A stretch of 64,000 nucleotides of DNA. It comes from Hyalella azteca (taxonomy: Eukaryota > Arthropoda > Malacostraca > Amphipoda > Hyalellidae). Position 1 is the first letter of the stretch. Each line of letters starts with the position of its first letter. The stretch covers positions 60,670 to 124,669 of the forward strand of contig NW_025941287.1 in assembly GCF_000764305.2 (NCBI RefSeq), written 5' to 3'. The notes below the pieces were generated by a model. The model was not told the origin of the DNA, made no database searches, and was given only the letters and a program-made list of their open reading frames with translations. Made by a program: the position numbers and the translations under genes. Below are positions 33,370-46,308 of the stretch, piece after piece.

Positions 33370-35290
33370 AATCAGAGTTTCAAAGTTATACGTTGAAATA
33401 AACTTTCTATGCGCAAAGAAGATATAGTATTGTTACTTTCGTGTTAGAGTAATGAAATTAATCTTAACAAATAGTTCGAATGTCATTATTTCATATGAGA
33501 GTTCAATATCATTATTTTTCATGTTTATCAAGTGACAGGTTTATGGGTCAGGGTAACTCTAAAAATTTCAAATTATTTTTTAAAAATCGCGTTGTAATAG
33601 CAATTAAATTTTAAACAATAGTTGACAAGTGTACTTTTATTTAATTGATATTTTAACTCACTAAATACTATTACGAACCATATGCGTATCGATTATTAAA
33701 CCATGCCAATTATGCCACTCAGTGAGCGTAAAAAGCATTTGAAACTCGATGTGCAGCTGTATCGTATAGGAGATGACGGCTTAATTAGTATAATACTAGT
33801 AATCACCATAATCATCATTGAGACGCACTAACTTGATCGATATAAATAATTTTGTAAGAAATAAAGTCCTTCAGACAAAATGCAAATTTTGACCACGCCA
33901 AACTCTATAATAAAAATAACCTTACTTTTACGATTATTTCCAAGATGATTATTTTTGGCCACAAGATTATTGCTTATATCCTGATATTATCACTAAAATA
34001 ATTTATTATTCAAGTATTTTGAATACATAAGATGTTCTTATGGAACTATTTGATGTCCAGAGTGATGCTGCGTGCACCACCTTCGTCGTGCGCAGTCCCC
34101 GAGCCGGCAAGTCGTCCGCGCTATCACGGGCCACGGGAGGAAGAGCAGAAATATCACAAAAATAAAATACTTTATGCAATTCAACAATTGTGACATATAT
34201 TACTAATCAATTTTGATAATAACATGGCGGCATAATCAATGTAAACTAATGGCTAGCGGAACACTAAACTCTTTGAAGGAAGGTTTAGGGTTGCGTTTGT
34301 TTCATTGAATTTTAATTGGTTTGAGTTTATACGGTGGTGTGAAGGCATTGAGGTTCATTATCTTCTTGAAACATGTAAAGAAAGATTTTTTGGTCATATC
34401 GTGTATTTTTTGCATCGAAAATCTGGGAAACATACTTTCTGTCGAAAATTTTCTGGCGACTTGTATGTATTTCATGGAAGATATATAAAACGATGACACA
34501 GTGATTAAAGTAACGAATAAATTTAACTGCATGAAGACGCGAATTTCTCCTCGCTCTCCATTTCTTTAGCATTCCGTGAACGTTCCTTGTTTTGCATTTT
34601 TGGTGTACTTCACTATAAAAGACCGGAAAAAATTTAAAACCTCTTACTGACGTCATTAGCCTGAGCAAGTTTTGAAAAGAACTTGAAATTTTTTTTATGC
34701 AACGAAAAAAAATATAAAATCATTCTGGTGGCATTAAGCAACCCAGATTTATTTGCATAAATATATAAACTAAATCATAGGCAAATGTATTTATAATTAA
34801 ATGGACCCGCCAAAATTTGACTCGACAACTAGTTCCAGCCCAACCCTTGCTCGGGGTGCTATAGTTTTCCATTTCAACAATACCTCATGTAAAATATGTA
34901 ATAGATTTGAGGTTAGAGCAGTTTGAGGACTTCAAATCTATGTGGCTTATGTCAAGAAGAGTTTTGAAATGCCCTTTTCGAGATTTTTTTGAAGGTTTGC
35001 AAGGTTATGAGTCCTAATCCTAACTTTTATGAGTGATATATGATTCAAGACACGTACATTTCGATATGGCTGGACTCTTTTATCCGGTTTTGTTTTTTTA
35101 TCTTGTATGGCTAAAATTTTAGTGACAACGTTGTTATTGCAGAGGGTCTATGTTATTGTCTAAATTGATGTTTCCTCTCTCCCTCTGTAATAATGAACTA
35201 ATTCATAGGCGAAGTCAAATAAATCGGTTGAAAAAATCGTACGATAAAATACAAAGAAATTTTTTTTAACCGGAGGTCTCAACGTAAAAC
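33370..35290. other. Unannotated stretch
   Basis: Frames around 34302-34668 overlap on both strands and show no recognisable domain. A GC-rich island at 34065-34140 stands out in composition but encodes nothing visible. Confidence 0.3.
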
Positions 35291-35295
35291 TATTT

Positions 35296-35470
35296 TTAGC
35301 GCATTTTCTCATTTATGGAAAAAAGGCCATTGTGCTCGCCATGTCTGTCCGTCCGTCTGTCAGTCTGTCTGTCTGTCCGTCCGTGACTTCACGTTTTCGT
35401 CGACGAGAAAATGCGCTGTCTGTCACTCACTGCAGTGAGCATGGCAGTGAGTACTGAGCTATATATTTTT
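35296..35470 (+). mobile_element. MITE family B copy
   Basis: Begins AGCGCATTTTCTCATTTATG and reaches the inverted match GACGAGAAAATGCGCT (about 35420), with an interior (GTCTGTC)n-like tract; the tail CACTCACTGCAGTGAG is itself palindromic. A second copy lies reversed at 49235-49350. Confidence 0.6.
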
Positions 35471-35474
35471 TTCA

Positions 35475-37600
35475 GTCCTCATTTTAGAAAAAAACATATA
35501 TAACCTTCTTTTTGAGAGCATAAATAATTTTCTTTTGTTATTATAGCGTTATTCCCAGCTGTGGGAAATCTTCAATAAATTAACTTTAACACATCATTTA
35601 CAAATTTTTCATTCACAATATTTCAAGACTTGTTTTACTTGCTGAATGGACATAAATATAGTTATAATTCTTTCTAAATGATTTGGATCTCTAACAAATT
35701 AAAGATATGTGGACGGAGCCACGTACAAATAAAGCCACATCCAAATCTAGATATATAGCCTCTGGATAATTTTTTATTTAATTCTTATTGGGGTTTCGGT
35801 GAATTTTTTCTAGCCGTGTCATCTGGTCCCGAAATTGATAGAGCAACTTCCGTAGATACTCGGACATGAGCTTTTTGTAAAGGGTAACTTTATCAACCCC
35901 GGACGCTGAAATCAGTAGGGCTGGCTGCAACTGGCTGGTCGTCAAGTTATATGATAGGTAATTTGGGCTATCAGCGTTGATAAGAGTTAGCTGGTAATTT
36001 TGAATCAATAAATATAGTCTTCCAAAGATATAAAATTTTAGTACTAATTTTTATATCTTTTTAGTACTAATAAAGGATTATTCCAGGAATTAGTAACAAT
36101 TTCTAATTAATTAGATAAAACAATTAAGTACTCCATTCTTATGCAGGCTGATTTATTGATATTAAAAGATGTCAGCTTATAACGGGTAAGCTTAAACAAA
36201 GTTTATTTCAGTATCAATGTCAGTATTAAACCTAAGAAATTTATTAGTTAAAATTTGTGTTTTCTTCATCAATCCGACAATGATAAAATTAGTTATTTTC
36301 CATCAATTCCTTCTTAGGATACGCAACTTGTGTCCCGGAAACCCGAAATGATTACCAGCATATGACAAATAACTATTGGAAAGCGACAGTGTTGTACCAA
36401 GGTTATAACTGAAAGAAAACGATCACAATCCATTCATTAGATTATACATTCTACATAGTTAGAGTAAACAGGTATTGCGATCGCAACGTATTTGTACAAT
36501 GATCGTATATACAGTTACTTATAGTTAATGTTATCAGGTGGTGGGCAGAAGATATGTAATGAAAATAACGATCCGTATTCAGGAAACCCGTCTAATAATT
36601 CGAGAGATCTTCGCTTATTCTTATAATTTATTTTCTACCAATTTTTTTACCACAATATCTTTCACTTATTTATCGAACAAGATATGAATATAGCCTATTT
36701 ATGATCATATGATCATATGGACTCACTTCTGAATTCTTGCACGACAGAAAACACTGCTAGACAAGTGACTATCTATGAAGTACATAACAGATACGGCTGA
36801 TGGCCTACACTTCATATTCAGCCGGTCATCTTGGAAGTATCTTGTAAGTAAGCATGAAATTAAACCTGTGTAGACGACCAAAATAGTCAAATACCATTCC
36901 GAGAGTAATCCAATTTCTGTATAATTTACTTAGTAGGAATGATACATCCATTTTAAACCCTCAAGAAGATTTATGTGAATTTTCTTGGCGGAGTTTATAA
37001 TATTGAGATCTTACCACGTCTTGAAGACAGAATGTCGTTAGATAAAAATTATGGAGATCTACGTGTCAAGATCTTATATCGAAAGCAGGCTCATCTAAAA
37101 TTAAACTAGATAATACCGGTACACGACGAATCCTTGTTGGCTGCCAGACATCTAGAATAAAACTTTAGCCGATTTATTGATAGTGATGGAAGAAACGTAT
37201 TTGATTTCTTGCGCGGTAAATACCATCTAAGACTCACGGAAAAAATTATCTAAATTGTATTTGTGCATTACATCAGATAATGCAAGTAAACACGTGCTCC
37301 CAGATTCTAGTGAATCCAATATTAGGGAATGCAATGCCATTAAATTTATTTCAACTAAGAATATTAGGTAAAATACTGTATTTAAATTTCGTTAAATAGA
37401 TATAAAAACTAATTTACTTAATTTCTAAAAGAAATTTTCGGCTTTGATATTTCGATATGTTTTCATTTTTTCACTTTCATTGATTGTTTTTCGATAAATA
37501 AAGGAAGATTTTACGAAAAATCGACATCATCTTCCTTTAAGAAATACTTTTGTACATATTCATACAAAAACTGTAATGAAAAACTTCTCTTCAATTTTTG
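35475..37600. other. Unannotated AT-rich stretch upstream of the gene island
   Basis: The frame at 35778-36008 (-) has a moderately protein-like composition (SEYLRKLLYQFRDQMTRLEK) but matches no family I recognise. No other feature was seen. Confidence 0.3.
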
Positions 37601-37619
37601 GCTTTTCCAATTCCTCGTG

Positions 37620-37701
37620 CATAGCTAGATGGCTGTCGAGAAGCTTTGGACAGTTCAAGCGTGGTCGTGAGCGAAGTACTATAAGAAGAGTGTTGTGTGA
37701 G
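37620..37701 (+). other. Candidate non-coding first exon
   Basis: A strong 5' splice site (GAG|GTGAGT, junction 37701/37702) ends a short segment in which the only ATG frame (37630) stops after 13 codons. It may be the 5' UTR exon of the 482-aa gene or of the MTHFSD gene, whose first coding exon begins right after a 3' splice site. Which gene it belongs to cannot be read from the sequence. Confidence 0.35.
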
Positions 37702-37954
37702 GTGAGTTAATTATATTTGTATTAAATATTATTGAATTTTAGAAATAATTTGCCAAATTTCATATTTGTATTGAATGTCGTAAATTTTGGGTTGCAACTT
37801 GCAAGGAATATTTTCCAACGAAAGAACGCCTGTCGTGCGGGCAACACGAGGCGGCTCCCCACTTCGACGATAAGCCGCTTGGTTTCCTAGTAATTACCGA
37901 GTTATCGATCGGTTTTCTTCATTCATTGTCAAGGGAACGTTAGTAGGCAGCGCC

Positions 37955-39403
37955 ATGTCGTTTGGTTGCCAGTTTGACCAAGAAATTTCCAAATTATGTG
38001 CGCAAATAGCCACTTTGCATGCCAAGGGGGCCCAAGTTCCCGGCATGTCAAATCCCGCGTGTGTTAAATGTCTGCCAAAACGATCAAGCGTTCCGGCATC
38101 TGCTTCCAAAGGCAAAGAATGTATTCATTTGCGTAGTCTGCTCTTGCAGCGCGATAAAGAATTGTACTATCGTGTTAATATTGATGAATTTGATTCATTG
38201 CTGATAGATATTATAGATGCTGTTGATTGTATTGAAGATATTATCAATAGCCTTTCAAAAACTGAGATATTTAGTGGCCCAAACTTATTTGGAGATGAAG
38301 TTGAGAAAGGCCTTACAAATAAAATTAGGCATTTTTGTGACTTACTCAGCTCTGCTAAAAAAATAGGGAATGCTATACATTACAATTTGATGGAAAATGA
38401 GAACCAATTAAGTGTAGCACTTGAATCTATGTATCTCCAAATCAGTGAATATGAAGCGTATCAAAATATGAATAACAAAAAGGAACAGTACAGTCATCCA
38501 AGACCTAGTAGGCCTAGCATTACTTTGAAATCAAAATTGAATAAATTTGTAAACTGCACAGAGGTAATAGAGAAGAAACCTACAAATTCTCTGGTTTCCA
38601 TTTGGTCGGCAGCAGAAGTTAATGCCCTACGCCATGTGTGCCAAAGGTACAAAGATCCTAACCTGAGATTACAAAAATGTCAATCAAGAATGCCATTCAA
38701 AACTTCAGAGGAAATTCTTGAATACCTCGGTGCACAAGAAAGAAGCATGAAAAAAAGAGCAGCTATTCTAGAATCGTTAGCTGAATGGAAACAAGCTAAA
38801 TCAGAATTAAATTTGCGTCCAATTGTTTATGTGCCAGAAAATGAAATTAATTTTCCTTCTGGTTCAGCAAAGAGTGGTATGAGAGCAGACAGAAACCTTC
38901 ATCCTAAGATAGTTCAATGTGTTGAGAGATTGTACAAAAAATGTCAAACTCCTAATCTCTGCAGTGCTCCAATTACAAGGCCTGAGAAAAGGTTACTTTA
39001 TTCCTCTAAAGAAAGACATGAAATAAAAGAAAAATTGATGGCCTATCAACGCATGAAAGAAAATAAATGTGAAATGGAAAAAGAAAAGTTAACAAAAAAA
39101 TCGACAAATGTTTCGAAAGAAAAATTAGTTCACTATCAGGAGAGAGATGAGAAAATGGTCCATTTAAGAAAAGCATTAGTGCATGATAGAAATGAAAAGA
39201 AGCATGAATCATTAAGAAGGTGCAAAGTCTACACAGACAATGTACGAAAACAAATGTTGGAAAGATCTCCAAGTAAATATCTTGAGCTCACACAGTCAAA
39301 ACTCAATGGTCTTGTGGATGCAAAGAAACAAACCAGTTTTACATCTGAAGTTAATGACATTGATTCCATTTCCAAGAAGAAAGTACCATCCTGGAGACAA
39401 TAA
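37955..39403 (+). CDS. Coiled-coil protein, CCDC112/CCDC148-like
   Basis: A single uninterrupted frame of 482 aa. Start ATG 37955 follows GCGCC; stop TAA 39401-39403. The N-terminus has two Cys pairs around residues 35-57. Residues 217-293 carry WSAAEVNALRHVCQRY, then a stretch SEEILEYLGAQERSMKKRAA ending LAEWKQAK, resembling the block in CCDC112-type proteins in which a SEEE-helix leads into an I..W motif. Residues 350-440 are highly charged, Lys/Glu-rich and predicted coiled coil. CCDC112-type proteins are associated with centriolar satellites and cilia; that role here is inference. The gene lies ~560 bp upstream of the MTHFSD gene on the same strand. The lack of introns in a multi-exon neighbourhood could mean a retrocopy, but the frame is intact. 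Family assignment is tentative; that it is a real protein is much surer. Confidence 0.75.
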   Translation: MSFGCQFDQEISKLCAQIATLHAKGAQVPGMSNPACVKCLPKRSSVPASASKGKECIHLRSLLLQRDKELYYRVNIDEFDSLLIDIIDAVDCIEDIINSLSKTEIFSGPNLFGDEVEKGLTNKIRHFCDLLSSAKKIGNAIHYNLMENENQLSVALESMYLQISEYEAYQNMNNKKEQYSHPRPSRPSITLKSKLNKFVNCTEVIEKKPTNSLVSIWSAAEVNALRHVCQRYKDPNLRLQKCQSRMPFKTSEEILEYLGAQERSMKKRAAILESLAEWKQAKSELNLRPIVYVPENEINFPSGSAKSGMRADRNLHPKIVQCVERLYKKCQTPNLCSAPITRPEKRLLYSSKERHEIKEKLMAYQRMKENKCEMEKEKLTKKSTNVSKEKLVHYQERDEKMVHLRKALVHDRNEKKHESLRRCKVYTDNVRKQMLERSPSKYLELTQSKLNGLVDAKKQTSFTSEVNDIDSISKKKVPSWRQ

Positions 39404-39966
39404 TGTATGATGATGTTTTTAGAAATGATCTTCTATTTTTTGTTGACTAGTTGTGAGTATTTTGTACATAGCATTAAAATCTAAAGAAAAAAGTATAAGC
39501 TTATGGAATGTTTGCAAACTGTTATCTTACAATGTTATTTCAGCGGAAATCAAAGAATTTTAGTTGTGGAAATTGTCGAGTCTATTTTCTAATCTCCAAC
39601 AATCTTTAACAAGCTTACTTGATACTTAAGCCTAATAGTAATAACTGGATATTAGGCACTAGCTTAATTACTTAATATCCAGTTATTCAGTATATTTGCA
39701 AATGTACATGCTTGAGTTTATGCACATCTTGGATTTGGTGTTTTACAAAATGGAATGTTATCATTGAATTAGGATGATGAAAAACTATCTAGTTTTAGCT
39801 GTTGATATTTATTGGTTAATTCTATATTCTTGGCCAAATGTTGATTAAATTTCTAAGCAGGATATATAATTATTAGAGCAATGATGTTGCCACTTAAACC
39901 ATGAATGTGTCTAGTTCTGTTTCTGATTCAACTCTGTATTTCCTCAACAGGATTCATCTTGCAGTC

Positions 39967-42900
39967 ATGTTTGCATCAGATTCTATTCAGATTGAAGATG
40001 CTGAAGGTTAGTTGGCTGGAGTTGTAACCTTTGTGCAAAACTTTTTATTTGAATTTAGTTTTACTCTGTTCAGAATTCAGCCTATTGAATGTTGTTTGCT
40101 TGGTTTTCTTTAAATTCTTAACTTTCATTTAAATACTTGAAAAATTTGAAAAAAATTTAGGCTTGGCTTAGTAAAAATTTCATTTGCACCCATAATATGT
40201 GATAATGTAAATATTTCACTGTATACTTTGTTGTCAGGTCTAACTAAGTTGGACATCAGGCAAAAAGTATGGAAGCATTTCCAAGAGAATGACTTGGCTA
40301 ACTTCCCCCTGTCGGTGTTTCGTCGCATCCCCAACTTCAAGGTAATGGCTTGTGTTTCTCCATTCATTCATTAGCTGACTGAAGGCATTCCATAATTTTT
40401 ACAACACTTCTCTTTAACTTCACTTCTTGTTTGTCTGTCTGTCTGCTACAAATCTTATAATCAAAATTTAATACACTTCTACTTATCCTATTGATCTGAA
40501 ATTTTGCACACCTGCATAAAGTTGGAGACAGTGCATGAATCAAATGACAAAATAAATAATTTTGAAAATAAAAATTTATTTTTTCATTATTAAAAAATTG
40601 AAAAATAATTTTGTCGGCTACAAATCTTATAATTGATATGACACACTTTTACCTGTCAAATTGATGTGAAATTTTGCACACTTGTGTGAAGTTGGGGCAA
40701 TGCATGAATCAATTGAAATAATTTTGAAAAAAAATTAAATATTACAAAATTGAAAAATTAATTATTTAAATATTCAAAAATAAAATTAGAAATTCATTGT
40801 ACATCTGTAACATTGGAGACTCTGGATTCTTCAGAAGTGTTGTCTTTAAAAAAGTAATTTTTAAATGTATATTATTATATATTGGATTTTGCATCCTAGG
40901 GTTTTTAAGCTGTGTTTCAAAGTTGCTTATTGAAATTGAAGTATTTTATGATTCACCATTTGCTAATGAATCAATAAAATTTTAAAGCTGACAATGAGGT
41001 CTCCAAAACCAGAGTAAATATTCTGTAATTGCAAATGGAAGTAAAATTTTTTGACGATTCTGTACATCAGGAATATTTTTGTTGCTCACTGTTCATCTAA
41101 CTTGACCAAAAAATTTAAATTCTCAGGGTGCTGATGAGGCTGGAGCAAAGTTAGCTGAACTTGACTGTTTCAAGACTGCCAAGTCAGTTAAGGTCAACTT
41201 GGATAAGCCTCAAGGAGAAGTGCGGTTTCTAACACTGCAGGTGTGTTACCTGTAAATTATCATTGTAGGGATAATATTCCAGATTGTTATAATTTCAGCA
41301 TATTTGCATTTTGCTGTGGGTGAATTTGCTACTTCAAATTTGTATTTCATCCAACATAAGGAGTACTGTCTTGATACTTAATCATAGTATAATTTTTATT
41401 GCACTATCCAACTGTGCTTCTATAAGAAATAGTTACTTGCCCTTAGTCGTCCTATCTTGAGAGATCATGAGGTTATTATATAATTGGTAATTCTTACCCA
41501 GGCAGTTTAAAAGAAAATACAAATGATATTTTTCAATGATTTGCATTCTATTGCAAGTTGCTTTATTGATAATAACTATAACTTGACTTACTACCAGACA
41601 TTAAGAGCTCTGCTGGGTAATAACCTTGTATTATGTGTTGGTGGCAGTCTGGCAAGGTGCTGCTGGTACCCACACCTGGGCTACGCACGGGCCTCTTCAA
41701 CCGAATGGACAGCAGAAGTGCCGGCGATGACACCACTGAGAACTTGCGTCTGCTTGCCCAAAACGACGGCATGAAGCGATTCTCTACTTCTCTGGACCTG
41801 GATGCTGATGCCAAAGTTGATTTGGTTGTTGTTGGATCGGTTGCTGTCTCAAAGAGTGGTGAGTTAAAATTTCAACTTTCATCATACAGGCCAAAGGTAA
41901 AGAAAAATTAACTACTGCTTTCTGTTTTACTTTATGCTATAAAAACGATAAACATCAAGTTGTTTATAAATTGATTTAATTTTCAATCACTTTTAGACAT
42001 GGTTCATAAATGTAAATTTATATGGAATTGTTTAATCTTGTACAGGCTACACCAATTCATCTAATTTTTGGTTTGTTTCTTAGTTACTATTTAACAAAAT
42101 TGATATGACTTTGAAGGCATGTTGTCATAAGTAACTGAGTTGATATGACTTTTTTGTGCAGGTCAGCGTATCGGCAAGGGAGAAGGCTTCGTTGACCTCG
42201 AGTATGGGATGATGCGTCACATGAAGTGCATCAATGAAAATACTCTCATTGTCACCACTGTGCATGATTGTCAGGTATATCATCCTCATTCTTCACATTC
42301 AAATTAAATCTATTGGCCATTTTGATTAAGATGAATTCTACATCGAGTTACTCAATGACCAATTTTTCTTTATTATACCTACATAGAAATCTTTGTTGGC
42401 TTATATTTTATTGCATACTAGCACCAACATTTGAACAACATTATAGTCGTGAGATTCTTCCGAGTTTTTTTATTATGACTATTTTGAAAACAGCATCGCC
42501 ATGATATTACTGGCGTTTAAAAGCAGCATGGCACTACTTATGTCAAGTTAAGAGCAATATTAGAGACTTGACAGCAGCACAGCGCTACGTTTATGTGACA
42601 TTATAAACTGTTACCAGAAGCACTGCGCGGCATTTTTGTGATATTAGACCTTTGACAGCAGCACAGTCTTACTTTTCTGTGATGTTAGACTTTAGGCAGC
42701 AACACATCGCTACGTCTTTCTGATAATTAACTTCCGACAGGAGCAAAACGCTACGTTTTCTTCAATTACAGACTTAAGTAAACAAGTTTGTATGATATTC
42801 CAGGTGTTTGACCGTTTGCCCGACCGTCTGTTCTCCGTGCACGACGTGCCAGTTGACCTGATCGTGACGCCCACCCAAGTTCTGCCTGTGAACAAGCACG

Positions 42901-45900
42901 CCCCGCGGCCTGCAGGCATCCTCTGGAACCTCATTGACGCCGACAAGTTCTACAGAGTGGCGATCCTTCGTACGCTGTGGCAACGACTCAAGGAGTCAGT
43001 TTAAGCTTGAACTTTTATTTAAGATTAGAGTTGCATCTATGCCCAAATTTTTAGACTTGTTACTTCGAGTGGCAGAACATTTAATAATATTTTTATGTTT
43101 TGTTTCCAATATGGGAGACCATAATTTGCGAACTACTTAGCTACGATCTTTTACGATAACAAATTTAACCCCTTTCTTCTGCAAAAAAATTATTTCAAAC
43201 TCGTCTCATTGGTATTTAATCAATTCTGGTCAGGTTCAAGGTGAAGCATAATGTTTAATCAAGTACCATCATTGTGCTATAAAATTTAAACAGATAAGGG
43301 TATCTTCTTTTTTGCTAATTTTCTAACTATAGTTCTTCACTGAGCTCATCTTTCACTGTTTGTTTTTATTACATCGGTACAGTGCTGGACATGAGCCGCG
43401 CATTGCTGGCGAGGATCCAGTGCCGAGCGAGGATCAGATCGCCGAGTACTGGAAGAAGGTGGAGGCGACGCGTGAGGCCAACAGAGAGGCCAGGGCCGCC
43501 AGCAGACGTGGTGGTGGACGCGGCAGGAGGGGCTTGAGGCGCGGACGAGGTGGAGGAGCGAGTCGTCGCTACGAGGGTGGTGAAGAAGGTCTCGACGAAG
43601 ACGGCAACAGACTGCAGGTAAATATTGCTCTTGTTCTTGTATGAGCATGGTTATATTTCAATCTGAAAGTAATACTCGTGAGTGTTGCTTTTGGAACTGA
43701 CGGGGCTATATCACTGTAATTTATTAGTTTAATGTATATATCAATCAAGTGTCACGCGGTGCGGATATTGCTGTAGGTATCGATGCCCTTCCTAGGTGTA
43801 GAATAAATTTTGTAGTTCATTTATGTAATAAGCTTATTGATTCAATATTATATTTTTCAACGAAATTTTGCTCTGAATTATTTCATCACAAGATTTTGTT
43901 GCTGACTATTAATGAATCAACCAACAAGACAAATAAGAACAATAACAATGATGATTCAGTTTTATTTAGAACAGTCGTTTCCAAACTGGTATATATGTAT
44001 TATGGTTCGTGAAAAATTTTCAGGTGGTATGTAAACACATTTAGTGATTTTTTTTACTTCACAATATTTACTAGCCAACATGTAAAATTTAGGACACCAT
44101 TTGCAACTGTTGCCGCATGGCCCCACCTATCCGCAGCTCCTCGCTGTTAAATCCAAACTAATCAATGCGCTAATTATTAGCGCATTAATTAAATTATATT
44201 GTGTAGTAAATATAAGGTGTAGTAGTGATATTATATTAGTGGTGAGCAGTGGACTCTGGTGGTAGTGTATCGCACAGTGATGCTCGGATCACAAGAAGTT
44301 CAGCAACCACTACCTTACAGTAAGCAATTTGCACTTTCGTTAAGGGAAAGTTCACGAAAATAAGGGCTAAAAAATTTAGAAAAATTCAAGTTCACGAAAT
44401 TCAAGTCCGCTTCAGTTGTTATGCTTACCGAATATATATATACATGAATCCTGGCGACTGATTGCACCCAACACAAGTGTTCTAGAAGATCGCGTGAATG
44501 CCGCTCGCAATTAGTTTGTGTTCAGGCATTGCAGTGACCCGGTCACACTTGCTGCATCAATCACGCATTTTCTGTTAATTTCTTCCTTGTGTTTCAGCAC
44601 CAGCATTAACTCGATTTCTTAAGGACAGAATTCAAGGTCGTTTCACTGTATGGGTTTCACTTCCTTTATTTCTGTTTTTTTCCTAATCTTGGATGATTCC
44701 TTTCATTTGCCAGCATATTCTACTGTGCTGGGGCAGTGTCGCCTCCAAACATAACCACCTGAAGATGTACTTGCATCATCTTTCTTTCGAGCATTCAAGT
44801 GTTCTGTGACAATCTCAGAGATTTACTGGGTGATTAATTTATATGATGTCCCTTGAGTAACTAAATTGGTTCTGCATCCAGTGAATGGGGAAAATGAATA
44901 TATACAAATTAAATTTGAGAGATGAATATAGCTAGTCTATTTAATACGACAATGCAGAGAAAAATGTACTTTCTGATAATTATCAAAAATTTCGTCCAGC
45001 TAAGTTGTTGACGTCAAATAACTTTAAAATTTTGTTTGCACTAAGTTATTGTACTTGACTTTCAGTGAAACGGTAATAGTGAAGACGTGTTCAAGCTCCG
45101 TGAGAATGAGTATCTAAATTTTACTGTCAGTTTTTAATTGTCAGGATGTAAACTATTGTAAACGTGCAGAATTGATCCATAATGTCAGAGTGTTAGAAAT
45201 TTCTTACAAGCATCGCTTGCTCACAACTACCACTTGCACGCAACTATTCTTCGCGCGCCCCCGCTGTTTCTACACGCGTTCTATACACCACGTATGCTCG
45301 CAGGTGACGGTCGGAGTGAACAAGCGCAACCGCATCGTGCGGCGCAGCGTCCGCCAGAGCAACCAACAGGATCGCGAGGGAGACGCGAGTCTCAACGATG
45401 GCCAAACTAACGGCGATGGCGAAGAAATGCCCGTCAGAGGCCGAGGACGATCCCGCTACAACCGCAGAGGAAGAGGCTACTATGGCCAAGCACCCTTCTC
45501 GGTCTTCCTGGGCAACGTCCCGCCCCACTCGAGGTGAGGCTCTTGGTTACATGTGGCTTGGCTGCTTTATGGTTATTGTGGCTTGTTGCAGCGTAGGTTT
45601 CGTGTGAGTTCAGAGAGAGCTTTGATTTTTAGTTGTTACCACACATTTTCGTTTCGAGTGTTATGATTAAGAGTTTTCTGGAAATAGTTGTGCCCGGTCA
45701 TAGCCAAATCAGAATTCTTAGGTCTTACAGGCAATTCTGGGATGCAAGTCAAGATATTTTAGCAGGAAACTACCATAGTTTAATTCAAACCTTCTCGTTT
45801 CAGAACCCGTGAGATCAAAGAAGCTGTGAAGGAGGTGATCGACGAGAAAGCCCGTGGTGTTGATATTCAGCGTCGCACCTATGCTGGTTTCGCGTTCCTT

Positions 45901-46308
45901 CGCTTCAGTCGCATTGACGCCGAGCACGCCGACGAAGTTGTCTCGGCCTTACAGGGGCTGAAAATCTTGGACCAGGAAGTTGTGGTTGAAAAAGCCAGGA
46001 CAAAAGCTTCCAGGGCTGAAAGTGAGCAGCAGAACGGCGATGCTGGTTACGGCGAGGAGGAAGGCAATACTGGAGGCAGTGGATACAGGGGCGGCCGTGG
46101 AGGGCGACGTGGCGGCAAACGGTATAGGGGCGGTCGTCGAGGACGAGGTGGTATGGGCGGTCGCGACGACAGGAGGAGGAAGCGCGATGACGAGGAAGGA
46201 GGAAGCAGCTACGAAGATGAAGGTCGGGAGTACAGAGAAGGCCACTCTTCCTCGGGGGTCACTGCAGGAGACGCTGCTGGTGACTCTACGTCTAATTGGG
46301 AGAAGTGA
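39967..46308 (+). CDS. MTHFSD: Methenyltetrahydrofolate synthetase domain-containing protein, complete, 9 coding exons
   Basis: Exons join in frame with GT-AG borders: 39967-40006, 40238-40341, 41127-41240, 41648-41858, 42162-42274, 42804-42994, 43383-43617, 45304-45533, 45804-46308 (1743 nt, 580 aa). Residues ~14-265 form the 5-formyltetrahydrofolate cyclo-ligase-like fold typical of MTHFSD ([68 protein letters not shown]). Residues ~401-476 are an RRM with RNP2-like VFLGNV and RNP1-like YAGFAFLRF. The family pairs these domains and is thought to bind RNA rather than act as a housekeeping enzyme. At 580 aa it is longer than the ~380-aa vertebrate form, mainly through two RG-rich tracts: exon 7 ([18 protein letters not shown]) and the C-terminus (~residues 500-535). 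The exon 6 donor is AAGGA|GTCAGT, chosen because it alone keeps frame into exon 7; the ATG lies 16 nt after a 3' splice site, so a 5' UTR exon exists upstream. Confidence 0.93.
40470..40760 (+). repeat. ~150-bp direct duplication in MTHFSD intron 2
   Basis: GCTACAAATCTTATAATC..TGAAATTTTGCACACCTG..AAGTTGGAGACAGTGCATGA (about 40444-40560) repeats at 40614-40725 with ~15% divergence. The units are separated by AT-rich filler. Confidence 0.75.
44165..44187. repeat. Perfect palindrome in MTHFSD intron 7
   Basis: ATGCGCTAAT and ATTAGCGCAT flank a single T, giving a 10-bp arm hairpin in the 1.7-kb intron 7. Confidence 0.8.

Noticed and set aside
43346..43648. Minus-strand frame opposite MTHFSD exon 7
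   Set aside because: Antisense shadow of the RG-rich coding sequence.
45244..46245. Minus-strand and alternative-phase frames over MTHFSD exons 8 and 9
   Set aside because: Shadows of GC-rich coding exons; the RRM is encoded only in the annotated frame.
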